Origin: Streptomyces sp. CB02056 | GTDB taxonomy: Bacteria; Actinomycetota; Actinomycetes; Streptomycetales; Streptomycetaceae | NCBI RefSeq assembly: GCF_001905545.1 | Contig: NZ_LIPD01000006.1 | Location: 124,001 to 188,000 of the forward strand | DNA length: 64,000 nucleotides | Direction of reading: 5' to 3' | Shown: positions 40,980-50,621 of the stretch, one piece after another | Layout of the letters: each line of letters opens with the position of its first letter | Numbering within the stretch: position 1 is the first letter of the stretch | The notes under the pieces: generated by a model | What the model saw: the letters and a program-made list of their open reading frames with translations, nothing else | What the model was told of the DNA's origin: nothing | Databases searched by the model: none | Translations under genes and position numbers: made by a program

Positions 40980-43070
40980 ATGCGCCGAACCCGCCGCCGT
41001 GTCGCGGCATCCCTGCTCTCCCTCGCGCTCGCGACCGCCGGCCTCGGAGCCGTCGGCCTCGGCACGGCCGCTCCCGCCACCGCCACCCCCACCCCCACCG
41101 CGATCGGCACCGGCCCCGGCCTCGGCAACGGCAACGCCCTGACCCCGCCGATGGGCTGGAACTCCTGGAACTCCCTCGGCACCGAGGTCACCCAGGAGCA
41201 GGTCGTCCAGACCATCGACTTCATGGCCGCCAACGGCCTGGTCGCGGCCGGCTACGACACCGTCACCATCGACGACGGCTGGTCGCTCTGGCACCGCGAC
41301 GGCCAGAGCTCCGACCTGGTCCGCAACGCCGACGGCGGCCTCCAGCTGTACGACAACGCCGGCAACCCGGTCAGCGGCACCGACGGCACCGGCAACGACC
41401 CCACCTCCGGCCACCTGGTCCCGCGCCCCGACCACTTCCCCGAGCGGACCGTCGACGGCCACACCGTCAACGGCATCGCGTACCTCGCCCAGTACGCGCA
41501 CAGCAAGGGCATGAAGTTCGGCCTCTACGCCACCGACACCTACCTCACCTGCCAGATGCACCCCGGCAGCCTCGGCCACGAGTCCACCGACGCCGCCGAC
41601 TTCGTCTCCTGGGGCGTCGACTTCGTCAAGTACGACGACTGCCCGTACGGCCCGCAGATCGTCGGCCCGGACGGGCACAACTACTACACCCAGGGCGAGG
41701 GCAAGGAGCTGACCCGCTCCATCTACGCCCGGGTGCAGACCTTCCAGCACGCCCTGGACGCGGCCTCCGCCGCCCAGGGGAAGCCCAAGGTCACCCTGAG
41801 CGTCTCCGCCCAGCCCGTCCACAGCGGGGTCCCGTACCTGCTCGCCGCCGACGACCCGGCCCGCACCGACCCGGTGGTCCAGGCCGCCGGGACGGCCCCC
41901 TTCCACGCCCCCGGCTACGCGCCCACCGGCATCTGGTGCGGCCAGGTCGCCAACCTCTGCCGGATCGGCGGCGACCGGGACAGCGAGCTCGACGGGGTGC
42001 TCTGGAACGGGCAGTTGCAGACCGCGCTGCAGTACCCGGGCAATGTCCGCGCGGGCAGCTGGAACGACCTGGACATGATGTTCACCGGCTGGCAGGACGT
42101 CTACGGCCTGTGGGGCACCACGGACACCTGCACCTGCCACAAGCCCTTCACCGACGACGAGTCGCGGACGGAGGCCTCGGTCCTCGCCATGCTCGCCGCG
42201 CCGATGATCTCCGGCGCCGACCTGCGCACCGCCGCGCAGTCGCAGCACAGCGCGGACGGCTACACCTGGTCCACCGGGATCAACGACACCAGCCTGGCGA
42301 TCCTGAAGAACAAGGAGGTCATCGCCGTCGACCAGGACGGCCTGGCGAAGCCCGCCACCCTGGTCGGCGCCAAGCCGGCCGACGGGCACGCCCCGGTGGT
42401 CCTCAAGCGGCAGCTCGCCAACGGCGACACCGCCGTGCTGCTGGTCAACCAGGACCCGTCGGCCGGCCGCACCGTCGCCACCAGCCTCGCCGAACTCGGC
42501 CTCGGCGGCTCCGGCTACCAGGCCAAGGAGCTGTGGACGGGCTCGGCTTCGACCGTCACCGGCCCGATCAGCGCCTCCCTCCCGCCGCACGGCGCGGCCC
42601 TCTACCGGCTGGCCAAGCAGGGCACCGGCGGGCCGTCCGGCGTGGTCGACGACGGTGCGTACCACTCCCTGAGCAGCGGCGGCCTCGCGCTGTCCCTGCT
42701 CGGCTCCTGCACCGCACCGCTCGGCTCGATCACCGACCTGGAGCCCGCGCGCCCCGGCGACCCGGCGCAGCAGTGGACCTTCACCAGTAACCCCGACGGG
42801 ACCATCCGGATCAGCGACAACTGCGCCACCGGCACCCACCGGCACACCGTGCTCTCCGCCGGGGCCTCGGCCGGTGACAGCGCCTACCTGCTCGACCTGT
42901 CGCCCGGCAACCCCTGGCAGGAGTGGAAGCTGGCCCAGGACCAGGCCACCGGCTCCGTCACCGTCACCAACGTCGCCACCGGCCTCGCCCTCGACGCGGG
43001 CGCCGGCACCGCCGGAACCCCCGTCACCACCCGCCCGGCCACCGGCCAGCGCTGGACCCTCGGGTCCTGA
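40980..43070 (+). CDS. Secreted GH27 alpha-galactosidase with ricin-type domain
   Basis: A 696-residue exported enzyme. A twin-arginine-like signal peptide (MRRTRRRVAASLLSLALATA) is followed by the GH27 barrel: PPMGWNSWNSLG, the nucleophile FVKYDDC and the acid/base SWNDLDMM. A Greek-key domain (~430-540) and a C-terminal ricin-B lectin domain (GLALDAGAG; QRWTLGS) complete it. It should release terminal alpha-galactose, or beta-L-arabinopyranose, from plant polysaccharides outside the cell. AGGAGGG precedes ATG 40980. Shared lectin architecture with the preceding gene suggests the two act on one polysaccharide. Confidence 0.95.
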   Translation: MRRTRRRVAASLLSLALATAGLGAVGLGTAAPATATPTPTAIGTGPGLGNGNALTPPMGWNSWNSLGTEVTQEQVVQTIDFMAANGLVAAGYDTVTIDDGWSLWHRDGQSSDLVRNADGGLQLYDNAGNPVSGTDGTGNDPTSGHLVPRPDHFPERTVDGHTVNGIAYLAQYAHSKGMKFGLYATDTYLTCQMHPGSLGHESTDAADFVSWGVDFVKYDDCPYGPQIVGPDGHNYYTQGEGKELTRSIYARVQTFQHALDAASAAQGKPKVTLSVSAQPVHSGVPYLLAADDPARTDPVVQAAGTAPFHAPGYAPTGIWCGQVANLCRIGGDRDSELDGVLWNGQLQTALQYPGNVRAGSWNDLDMMFTGWQDVYGLWGTTDTCTCHKPFTDDESRTEASVLAMLAAPMISGADLRTAAQSQHSADGYTWSTGINDTSLAILKNKEVIAVDQDGLAKPATLVGAKPADGHAPVVLKRQLANGDTAVLLVNQDPSAGRTVATSLAELGLGGSGYQAKELWTGSASTVTGPISASLPPHGAALYRLAKQGTGGPSGVVDDGAYHSLSSGGLALSLLGSCTAPLGSITDLEPARPGDPAQQWTFTSNPDGTIRISDNCATGTHRHTVLSAGASAGDSAYLLDLSPGNPWQEWKLAQDQATGSVTVTNVATGLALDAGAGTAGTPVTTRPATGQRWTLGS

Positions 43071-43078
43071 GGGCCCGC

Positions 43079-43528
43079 TCAGCCCCTCGTGCCGGCCGTC
43101 CGCCGCGTGGCGCGGACGGCCGGCATCCGGACCAGTACCGCCATGCTCAGCCCGAAGACGACCACGCCCAGCGGGACGTGGACCGACGGCACGTGCGCGA
43201 CGCCCAGCACGACCTGCGCCGAGGCCAGCACCAGGAACCCGGTGGCGTACAGGACCGGACGGGGCGAGCCGCCGCCGGGCCGCCAGGCCAGGACGGCGGC
43301 GAGCAGGTACAGCATCGAGGACCCGTACATCACGCGCGCGCCGACGCTGTGCAGCGTCTCGCCGTAGGAGGTGGAGAGCAGCAGCCCGGCCGTGACCGCC
43401 TGGAAGAGGACCGCCACGGTCTGGAGCGCCACGGAGGCCCGGAGGAAGGTGTGGGCGCGCAGCCCCGCCGCCGTGTCCGTGGTGCCCCTGGTGCCCGTGG
43501 CCGCCTCCGCCGTCGTCCCGATGGCCAT
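43079..43528 (-). CDS. Four-helix membrane protein divergent from the ECF41 sigma factor
   Basis: A 149-residue protein. After a Thr/Ala-rich N-terminus, four hydrophobic helices are seen (SVALQTVAVLFQAVTAGLLL; MYGSSMLYLLAAVLAW; VLYATGFLVLASAQVVLGVA; VPLGVVVFGLSMAVLV). The family is not recognised with confidence. GGGGAG supports ATG 43528. It is divergent from the ECF41 sigma factor gene 92 bases away and may be its target or partner, in place of the usual carboxymuconolactone decarboxylase or epimerase. Confidence 0.7.
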   Translation of the reverse strand: MAIGTTAEAATGTRGTTDTAAGLRAHTFLRASVALQTVAVLFQAVTAGLLLSTSYGETLHSVGARVMYGSSMLYLLAAVLAWRPGGGSPRPVLYATGFLVLASAQVVLGVAHVPSVHVPLGVVVFGLSMAVLVRMPAVRATRRTAGTRG

Positions 43529-43619
43529 GACGCGCTCCCCTCTTCTGCCTCGCGGCAGCTGATCGATAGTGTCCCGCTCATCCGACGACACAGGTCGACG
43601 AAGTGTGAGGCGAGGGTCC

Positions 43620-44612
43620 ATGACAGACGAGCAGACCCGGGGAGCGGCCCCGACCGTGAGCACCCCCTCCGTACCGGACCCGGGCGTGGTCGTCGGCGAG
43701 CGGCGGCAGCTGATCAACCTGGCCTACCGGCTGCTCGGTTCGCTGGCCGAGGCCGAGGACGCGGTGCAGGAGACGTACACCCGGTGGTACGCGCTGTCCC
43801 GGGAGCAGCAGGAGGCCATCGCCTCGCCGGGCGCCTGGCTGTCCACGGTGGCCGGCCGGGTCTGCCTGGACCAGCTCGGGTCGGCGCGGGCCCGGCGGGA
43901 GCGCTACGTCGGCGAGTGGCTGCCCGAGCCGCTGCCCGACCGCGGCGAGTGGATCGGCGGCCCGACCGACGGCGGCGGGCCGGCCGATCCCGCGGACTGG
44001 GTCACCCTGGACGAGTCGGTGACCATGGCCTTCCTGGTCGTCCTGGAGGCGATGACCCCGGCGGAGCGGGTGGCGTTCATCCTGCACGACGTCTTCCGCT
44101 ACCCCTTCCCCGAGGTGGCCGGGATCGTCGGCCGCACCCCGGCGGCCTGCCGCCAGCTGGCCTCCTCCGCACGCCGCCGGATCAGGGCCGCCCAGGCCCC
44201 GGCGACCCCGACGGGCGCGCAGGCCGGGTTGGTACGGGACTTCAAGCGGGCCTGGGAGGCCCGGGACATCGCGGCCCTGGTCGGCCTGCTCGCCCCCGAC
44301 GCCACGATGACCGCCGACGGCGGCGGCCTGGCCGGCGCCGCCCTGCGCCCGGTGGTGGGCGGCGAGCGGATCGCCCGGTACCTGGTCCACTTCGCCGACC
44401 TCGCCCCCGGGCTCACCCTCCTCGAACGGACCGTCAACGGCCGCCCCGGCCTGGTCGCCCGGCTCGGCGGCCGCACCGCGACGGTGGCGGCCTTCGACCT
44501 GGCCGACGGCCGGATCACCCGCGTCTGGGCGGTCCGCAACCCGGAGAAGCTGCGCCCTTGGACGGCGCACGAGCCGACGCGCGAGCCGGAGCGCGAACCG
44601 CACGGCCGCTGA
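43620..44612 (+). CDS. ECF41-group RNA polymerase sigma factor (SigJ-like)
   Basis: A 330-residue ECF sigma factor. Sigma region 2 is INLAYRLLGSLAEAEDAVQE and region 4 is TPAERVAFILHDVFRYPFPE. A C-terminal SnoaL-like domain of ~110 residues contains TADGGG and ends with VRNPEKLRPW, matching the ECF41 DGGG and NPDKL motifs that control activity from within. It needs no separate anti-sigma protein. ATG 43620 is used; an upstream in-frame start would add a non-conserved tail. Confidence 0.92.
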   Translation: MTDEQTRGAAPTVSTPSVPDPGVVVGERRQLINLAYRLLGSLAEAEDAVQETYTRWYALSREQQEAIASPGAWLSTVAGRVCLDQLGSARARRERYVGEWLPEPLPDRGEWIGGPTDGGGPADPADWVTLDESVTMAFLVVLEAMTPAERVAFILHDVFRYPFPEVAGIVGRTPAACRQLASSARRRIRAAQAPATPTGAQAGLVRDFKRAWEARDIAALVGLLAPDATMTADGGGLAGAALRPVVGGERIARYLVHFADLAPGLTLLERTVNGRPGLVARLGGRTATVAAFDLADGRITRVWAVRNPEKLRPWTAHEPTREPEREPHGR

Positions 44613-44643
44613 GTGGTCCTACAGCTCCACGTTTCGTCGCGGG

Positions 44644-45705
44644 TCACCCCTTCGGGTGGTCGGGCGAGGCCGGGTCGAGCGAGGACAGGAAGTTCCGCAT
44701 GCCGTCGAGGTAGCCGGGGGTGAACAGCGAGCGCGGTGCGGCGACGGCGAGGAAGGTGCTGCGCAGCTCGGAGTCCTCGACGTCCTTGGGCACCATGTTG
44801 TGGGTCGAATCCGGGAAGCGCAGGACGTGGAGCAGGCCCGGGGTGGTGACCAGGCGGCGGTAGGCGGCCTCGGTGTCGTCGCTGTCGACGTTGACGTCCC
44901 GGCCGCCGAGGACGAGCTGCACCGGCACCCGGAGGGCGGCGAGGTCCTCGGTGGCGTCGGAGAGGTGGTTGCGTTTGTTGAACGCCCAGCGCTCGGGGGT
45001 CAGCCCGTCGACGTCGCCGCCGGCGGCCCGGTACTCCTCGAAGGTCGAACCGGCCCGCAGGGCGGCCAGGTTGCGGTCGCTGCGGGCGACGGCGGCCGCG
45101 GTCTCCGCGGGCGAGGCGTGCCGTTCCCCCAGCTCGGCGAGCAGGTTGTAGCGGCCCTGCTGGAGCCAGTTGACGGCGGTGCCGACGGCGATCACGAACC
45201 TGACGTCCGGGGACTGCCGGGCGGCCTTGGGCATCACCCAGCCGGCCTGGCTGGCGCCCCAGAGCCCGATCCGGTTCGGGTCGATGCCGGGCTGGGCCTT
45301 GGCCCAGCGGATCGCGGCGAGGGTCTCGTCGACGCGGTCCTGCATGCTCTGGTCCAGCCAGTCGCCGGGGGCGTTGTTGACGCCGGGCTTGTCCCAGGAG
45401 AGCGTCGCGTACCCGGCCTTCGCCATGGCCTCCCAGAGCGGCCGGTAGAAGGTGTCGTGGGTGGCGTCCACGGGCCCGTCGCCATGGACGAAGACCACCA
45501 GTCCGTACGGCCCGTGGCCGCCGGTGGGGCGGGCCAGGACGCCCTGGAGCGGCTGCCTGCCGCCGGTGACGGTGACCCGCTCCTCCGTGAGGTCGTACTC
45601 GTTCTGGTAGACCACCCAGCCGCCCATGCCGGCCAGCAGCACGGCCACGGACAGCAGTGAGCCCCAGAGCCACCGGCGCCTGCCGAACATCTTCATAGCG
45701 TTCAC
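44644..45705 (-). CDS. Membrane-anchored alpha/beta-hydrolase
   Basis: A 353-residue hydrolase of the BAAT/acyl-CoA thioesterase-like type. An N-terminal membrane anchor (LWGSLLSVAVLLAGMGGWVV) is followed by the oxyanion strand VVFVHGDGP, the nucleophile elbow GLWGASQAGW, an acidic residue in LVLGGRDVNVDSDD and the catalytic His in DSTHNMVP. It probably hydrolyses an ester outside the membrane. The ATG at 45705 lies 12 bases from an imperfect palindrome that may be a TetR-type operator. The gene is convergent with the ECF41 gene. Confidence 0.88.
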   Translation of the reverse strand: MNAMKMFGRRRWLWGSLLSVAVLLAGMGGWVVYQNEYDLTEERVTVTGGRQPLQGVLARPTGGHGPYGLVVFVHGDGPVDATHDTFYRPLWEAMAKAGYATLSWDKPGVNNAPGDWLDQSMQDRVDETLAAIRWAKAQPGIDPNRIGLWGASQAGWVMPKAARQSPDVRFVIAVGTAVNWLQQGRYNLLAELGERHASPAETAAAVARSDRNLAALRAGSTFEEYRAAGGDVDGLTPERWAFNKRNHLSDATEDLAALRVPVQLVLGGRDVNVDSDDTEAAYRRLVTTPGLLHVLRFPDSTHNMVPKDVEDSELRSTFLAVAAPRSLFTPGYLDGMRNFLSSLDPASPDHPKG

Positions 45706-45717
45706 TCACCAATCGTT

Positions 45718-45730
45718 CGTTTCGAAAACG
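45718..45730 (-). promoter_or_regulatory. Possible TetR-type operator before the hydrolase gene
   Basis: CGTTTCGAAAACG is a near-perfect inverted repeat (one base short of symmetry). It is AT-richer than its surroundings and lies immediately upstream of the hydrolase start. No TetR gene is adjacent. Confidence 0.35.
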
Positions 45731-45790
45731 ACCGTAGCAGATATGAACACAATGAGGTGCTCGTCTTTACCTCCGCCTACCCGGAGGCGG

Positions 45791-47011
45791 TCACCGCCCG
45801 ACCGGCGCCGTCCCGGCCTCGGGAGCCACCCGCTCCGACACCACCGGCTCCGGGAGCGTCCGGAACAGCGCCCAGCTCAGCACCGGCATCAGCACCAGCG
45901 GCAGCAGCGCCGTACGCAGCGAGGTCGCGTCCGCGAGAGCGCCGATCACCGGGCTCGCCAGCCCGCCGACGCTCACCGTCAGCCCGAGGGTGATCCCGCT
46001 CGCCGTACCGATCCGCGACGGCAGGTAGTCCTGCCCCAGCGTGACCTGCAGGGAGAACGGCACGTACAGGCCCGCCGAGGTCAGCGCCACGAACAGGTAC
46101 AGCGCCGGGCCCGGCACCAGCAGCACCCCGGCCACCGCGACCGCCGCCACCAGGTACGACCAGCGGGCCACCGCCACCCGCCCCCACCGGTCCGCCAGCG
46201 CGCCGCCCAGCACCGAGCCCACCGCGCCGCCCGCGTACAGCACCACCAGCGCCACCGTGCCCGCCGCCGCACCGCCGCCCAGGCGCTGGGCGGTGAACAG
46301 CGAGAGGAAGGTGCTCAGCCCGACGAACGCGACCGAGCGGCAGACCACCGCCAGCGACAGCCGCACGAAGGCCGCCCGGTCGTCGGCCCCCGGAACCGGC
46401 TCGCGCGCCTCCCCGGCCGCCCGCCGCCGCTCCAGTTCGCGCAGCACCGGCAGGCAGAGGGAGGCGCCCGCGAGCGCGGGCAGCGCCAGCAGCGGGGTCA
46501 GCCGCAGCCCGCCCGTCCCCACCACGGCGGCGACCAGCAGCGGGGCGGCGGCGAAGCCCAGGTTGCCGCCCAGCGAGAACCAGGCCATCCCCCGGTGGGT
46601 GCCCAGGCCGCGCCGCCCGTCCCCCGCCCGCCGCGCCGCCAGCCGGGCCACCCGGGCCGACTCCGGGTGGTAGGCCGCCACCCCGACCCCGGACAGCGCC
46701 ACGAAGGCCAGCGTCAGCCCGTACGAGCCGCCCACCCCGCTGAGCGCGATGCCCGCGCCGCCCAGCAGCGTACTGACCGGCAGCAGCCAGGGCAGCGGCC
46801 GGCGGTCGGTGAGCGCCCCGAACAGCGGCTGCGCCACCGAGGAGAGCAGCGAGGCGGCGAGCACCACCCCGGACACGGCGGCGTAGCCGTAGTGGCGCTC
46901 GGCCGCGAAGAACGGCACCAGGGCCGCCACCGCGCCCTGGTAGACGTCCACACAGGAGTGCCCGACGGAGAGCAGGAGGATCGACCTGCGGTCGAAGGAT
47001 CGTTTCGGCAT
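45791..47011 (-). CDS. MFS transporter, fosmidomycin-resistance-like
   Basis: A 406-residue, twelve-segment MFS protein. It opens RRSILLLSVGHSCVDVYQGA, the signature of the fosmidomycin-resistance (Fsr) group, and contains GVAAYHPESARVARL, a conserved loop motif of that group. It should export a small drug or sugar-phosphate-like compound. ATG 47011 is chosen at the conserved MPKRSFDRRS start; the open frame extends further upstream without family features. The AraC-type gene starts 54 bases away on the other strand and probably controls it. Confidence 0.9.
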   Translation of the reverse strand: MPKRSFDRRSILLLSVGHSCVDVYQGAVAALVPFFAAERHYGYAAVSGVVLAASLLSSVAQPLFGALTDRRPLPWLLPVSTLLGGAGIALSGVGGSYGLTLAFVALSGVGVAAYHPESARVARLAARRAGDGRRGLGTHRGMAWFSLGGNLGFAAAPLLVAAVVGTGGLRLTPLLALPALAGASLCLPVLRELERRRAAGEAREPVPGADDRAAFVRLSLAVVCRSVAFVGLSTFLSLFTAQRLGGGAAAGTVALVVLYAGGAVGSVLGGALADRWGRVAVARWSYLVAAVAVAGVLLVPGPALYLFVALTSAGLYVPFSLQVTLGQDYLPSRIGTASGITLGLTVSVGGLASPVIGALADATSLRTALLPLVLMPVLSWALFRTLPEPVVSERVAPEAGTAPVGR

Positions 47012-47065
47012 GCCGCCAGCCTCGGGCCCGCACCCGCTGTCGGACTTCCGATAACCTGCCATCCG

Positions 47066-47830
47066 ATGCCGAGAATCCGCCACAATCCCGTCGCCTCGCG
47101 CCACACTCCCGTCGCGTCGACCGAGGCCCGCCTGCTGCCCTCCGGCGGCGCCATCGACGCGCACCGGCACGACGACCACCAGATCGCCTACGCCGCCCGG
47201 GGCGTGGTCGGCATCACCACCGACGCCGGCTCCTGGGTCGCCCCCGGCGACCGCGCGCTGTGGATCCCGGCCGGCACCGTCCACGCCCACCAGGCCCACG
47301 GCGAACTCGAACTCCACCTGGTCGGCCTGCCCGCCGCCGACAACCCGCTCGGCCTCGACCGCCCGACCGTCCTCGCCGTCGGCCCGCTGCTACGCGAACT
47401 GATCGTCGCCTACACCCGCACCCCCGACCAGGACACCCCCGAACGCGCCCGGCTGCGCGCCGTCCTGCTCGACCAGCTGCGCGCCTCCCCGCAGAGCCCG
47501 CTCCACCTCCCCACCCCCGCCACGCCCCTGCTCCGCGCCCTGTGCGCGCTGCTGGAGGCCGACCCGGCCGACGGCCGTACGCTCGCCGAACTCGGCCGCG
47601 CCGTCGGCGCCAGCGACCGCACCCTCTCCCGGCTGTTCCGCACCGACCTCGGCATGACCTTCCCCCAGTGGCGCACCCAGCTGCGGCTGCACCACGCCCT
47701 GGTACTGCTCGCCGAGGGCCTGCCCGTCACCACCGTGGCGCACCGCTGCGGCTGGGCCTCCGCCAGCGCCTTCATCGACGTGTACCGCCGCGCCTTCGGA
47801 CACACCCCGGGCGGGCGCACGCCGCGCTGA
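47066..47830 (+). CDS. AraC-family transcriptional regulator
   Basis: A 254-residue regulator. An N-terminal cupin-type sensing domain (DAHRHDDHQIAYAARGVVGI; WIPAGTVHAHQAHG) is followed by the two-helix-turn-helix AraC domain (TLAELGRAVGASDRTLSRLF; VTTVAHRCGWASASAFIDVY). It is divergent from the MFS exporter gene, the usual arrangement for a local drug-responsive regulator. Confidence 0.92.
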   Translation: MPRIRHNPVASRHTPVASTEARLLPSGGAIDAHRHDDHQIAYAARGVVGITTDAGSWVAPGDRALWIPAGTVHAHQAHGELELHLVGLPAADNPLGLDRPTVLAVGPLLRELIVAYTRTPDQDTPERARLRAVLLDQLRASPQSPLHLPTPATPLLRALCALLEADPADGRTLAELGRAVGASDRTLSRLFRTDLGMTFPQWRTQLRLHHALVLLAEGLPVTTVAHRCGWASASAFIDVYRRAFGHTPGGRTPR

Positions 47831-47865
47831 ACGCCGTTGTCCGTACCGCGTGGCAGGCTGGGGGC

Positions 47866-48609
47866 ATGTGCGGCCGCTTCGTCTCCACCACCACGCCCCA
47901 GGACCTCGTCTCCCTGCTCGGGGAGCTCCGGTGGGACCCGGCCGAGACCTTCGCGCCGAGCTGGAACGTCGCCCCGACCGACCCGGTCCCGGCCGTCCTG
48001 GAACGCGTCGACCGGGACACCGGCGAACTGCTGCGCCAACTGCGCCCGCTGCGCTGGGGCCTGGTCCCGTCCTGGGCCAAGGACCCGTCCGGCGGCGCCC
48101 GCCTGATCAACGCCCGCTCGGAGACCGTCGACACCAAGCCCGCCTTCCGCAAGGCCTTCACCACCCGCCGCTGCGTGATCCCCGCCGACGGCTACTTCGA
48201 GTGGCGCGAGGTCCCCGCCGCCGCCGACCGGAAGAAGTACAAGCAGCCCTACTTCCTCAGCACCGGCGGCCTGATGCTGATGGCCGGCCTCTACGAGTTC
48301 TGGCGCGACCCCACCCGCCCCGAGGACGACCCGCTCGCCTGGCTGGCCACCGCCACCGTCATCACCACCGACGCCACCGACTCCGCCGGCCGCGTCCACG
48401 ACCGGATGCCCCTCACCATCGCCCCCGACGACCTCGCCACCTGGCTCTCCCCCGCCCACACCGACCCCGCCGAACTCCACCACCTGCTGCACAGCCCCGC
48501 CGACGACACCCTGCGCGTCCGCGCCGTCCCCACCACCGTCAACAGCGTCCGCAACAACGGCCCCCACCTGCTGGACACCGCCCCGGACCCGCTGGGCCTG
48601 GCGGACTGA
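47866..48609 (+). CDS. SRAP-family protein (HMCES/YedK)
   Basis: A 247-residue SRAP protein. Cys2, exposed after removal of the initiator Met (MCGRFV), is the residue that crosslinks abasic sites in single-stranded DNA. The conserved APSWNVAPTD, INARSETVDTKPAFRKAF and CVIPADGYFEWRE segments follow, and HDRMP supplies the catalytic His. It shields abasic sites during replication. ATG 47866 is fixed by the Cys2 requirement. Confidence 0.95.
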   Translation: MCGRFVSTTTPQDLVSLLGELRWDPAETFAPSWNVAPTDPVPAVLERVDRDTGELLRQLRPLRWGLVPSWAKDPSGGARLINARSETVDTKPAFRKAFTTRRCVIPADGYFEWREVPAAADRKKYKQPYFLSTGGLMLMAGLYEFWRDPTRPEDDPLAWLATATVITTDATDSAGRVHDRMPLTIAPDDLATWLSPAHTDPAELHHLLHSPADDTLRVRAVPTTVNSVRNNGPHLLDTAPDPLGLAD

Positions 48610-48798
48610 GGAGCCTTCGGCAGCCCGCGAAGGTGGCGATTCCCCCGCCGACGCCGGTCCTCGCGCGCACGGAACGCGAAGACCTCGGCCACGAAGTCGC
48701 CGAGGTCCCCGCGAAGCCTTTCCACCTCGCCAAGTCCACAGGTTGCGGCGCAGCTCGCACCGCCACAACCCACACGATCAGATCAACCCGGCAACGTA

Positions 48799-50460
48799 CT
48801 ACCGGGCGTGGGTCCGGTCGGCGTTGATCCCGGCGTCCGGTGCCGCGTCGGCGGCGTTGCCCTCTCCCCACTGCTGGGCCCCCTGCTTGGGCCGGGGGAT
48901 GAGGAAGGTCGCCAGCATGCCGAGGGCGAGCAGCGCGGCACAGGTGTAGCCGTCGATCTGGATCGCGTGGGACATGGCGTCGCGGGCGGCCTCGGCGGCG
49001 GACGCCGTCCGCGGGTTGTCGCCCAGCCCGGAGATCATCGCGCCGGCGCTGTCGGAGACCGCCGAGGACAGTTGGTCGGCGCTGGCCTCGGGCGTTCCCT
49101 GTTCGACGAGCCGGTCCGACAGGTCGGAGGCCAGTGCCGTGAAGAACGTCGAGGTCAGGACCGCGATACCGAGTGCGGAGCCGAGTTGGCGCGCGGCGCT
49201 CTGGATTCCGGAGCCCTGGCCGGCCTGCTGCGGCGGCACGTCCGCCAGGACCACGTTGGTAACCTGGGCGGTGGCGAAGCCGACCCCCATGCCGTACAGG
49301 AACAGGGCGATGGCGATGACCCACCACTGGGAGTCGCTGCCGGCCAGCAGGCCGAACATCAGCAGGCCGGCGGCCTCCAAGACCAGGCCGATCCGGACCA
49401 GGCCGACCGGGCCGGTCTTCTCGGCCATGCCGAAGCTCGCGCCGCTCGCGACGAAGCTTCCGACCGCGACGACGAAGACCAGCAGTCCGGTCTGGACCGG
49501 GGAGTAGTCCAGGGCGTACTGGAGCCACAGCGGCAGCACGGCGAGCATGCCGAACTCGGCCAGGGCGATGACGAGCGTCGCGATGTTGCCCGTGCTGAAG
49601 GACTTGATGCCGAACAGCGAGGTGTCCATCAGCGGCGCCGTTCCGTTGCCCCTGGTGAGTCGCACCTGGAGGAACAGGAAGAGGGCGAGGCACACCACCG
49701 CGACGACCAGGGCGACCGGGATGACCGACAGGCCCGTACCGTCCCCGAAGGGACCGAGGTCCTTACGCGGTTCCCACCACCCGTAGGTGCGTCCCTCGAT
49801 CAGCGCGAACGCGAGAAGTCCGAGGCCCAGCACCGACAGCACCGCGCCGACGGCGTCGATCCGTCCCGGCCGGCGGGGGGAGGGCCGGAGGAACCTCATG
49901 ACGCCGACGAGGATCAGCGCGACAACCGCGATGTTGATGCCGAAGGCCCACCGCCAGGAGTAGTCGGCGAGCCAGCCGCCCAGCAGCGGTCCGACCGCGG
50001 CGGCCGCCCCGATCGTCGATCCCCAGATGGCGAACGCCTTGCCGCGGTCCGGGCCCCGGAAGGTCAGATTGAGCAGCGCCAGCGAGGTCGGCATGATGAT
50101 CGCGCCACCGACACCCTGCGCGAACCGGCCGGCGATCAGCAGCTCCCCGGTGGGCGACACCGCCGCGGCGATGCTGGCCAGGCCGAAGATCACGGTCCCG
50201 ACCATGAACAGCCTGCGCGCTCCCAGGATGTCCGAGAAGCGGCCCATCGCCAGCAGCAGGGCGGCCAGGATGATCGCGTAGGACTCCTGGATCCACTGAG
50301 CGCCGGAGGCCGAGATCTCCAGGTCGTCGATGATCGGCGGCATCACCACATTGACGATGGTGAAGTCCACGACCACCAGCGAGACACCGAGGGAGATGGC
50401 GACCAGGCCCAACCAGGCGTCCCGGTCGGTGGGTGAGGGCCGAGCCGGATTGTCGGACAC
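48799..50460 (-). CDS. DHA2-family MFS drug exporter (EmrB-like)
   Basis: A 553-residue, fourteen-segment exporter. VVVDFTIVNVVMPPIIDDLE and the cytoplasmic RFSDILGARRLFMVG are typical of the family; a long extracytoplasmic loop precedes the last segment. GGAGGAACGCT supports GTG 50460. It is divergent from the WYL regulator gene. Its position next to the thiopeptide cluster makes it a candidate exporter, although the cluster genes run separately from it. Confidence 0.92.
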   Translation of the reverse strand: MSDNPARPSPTDRDAWLGLVAISLGVSLVVVDFTIVNVVMPPIIDDLEISASGAQWIQESYAIILAALLLAMGRFSDILGARRLFMVGTVIFGLASIAAAVSPTGELLIAGRFAQGVGGAIIMPTSLALLNLTFRGPDRGKAFAIWGSTIGAAAAVGPLLGGWLADYSWRWAFGINIAVVALILVGVMRFLRPSPRRPGRIDAVGAVLSVLGLGLLAFALIEGRTYGWWEPRKDLGPFGDGTGLSVIPVALVVAVVCLALFLFLQVRLTRGNGTAPLMDTSLFGIKSFSTGNIATLVIALAEFGMLAVLPLWLQYALDYSPVQTGLLVFVVAVGSFVASGASFGMAEKTGPVGLVRIGLVLEAAGLLMFGLLAGSDSQWWVIAIALFLYGMGVGFATAQVTNVVLADVPPQQAGQGSGIQSAARQLGSALGIAVLTSTFFTALASDLSDRLVEQGTPEASADQLSSAVSDSAGAMISGLGDNPRTASAAEAARDAMSHAIQIDGYTCAALLALGMLATFLIPRPKQGAQQWGEGNAADAAPDAGINADRTHAR

Positions 50461-50621
50461 AGCGTTCCTCCGTTCTGTTCGATGGGGATGCACCCGGTTC
50501 GGTCGCCGAGGGCGAGGTACTGGGGGTGTCGGGGAGGCGTTCCGCCTCCGAGCCACTGGCACCGTGCCAGAGGAAGAGGACGTAATCTGACCTCTACTCA
50601 CACAGATCCGGAGGGCAGTCC

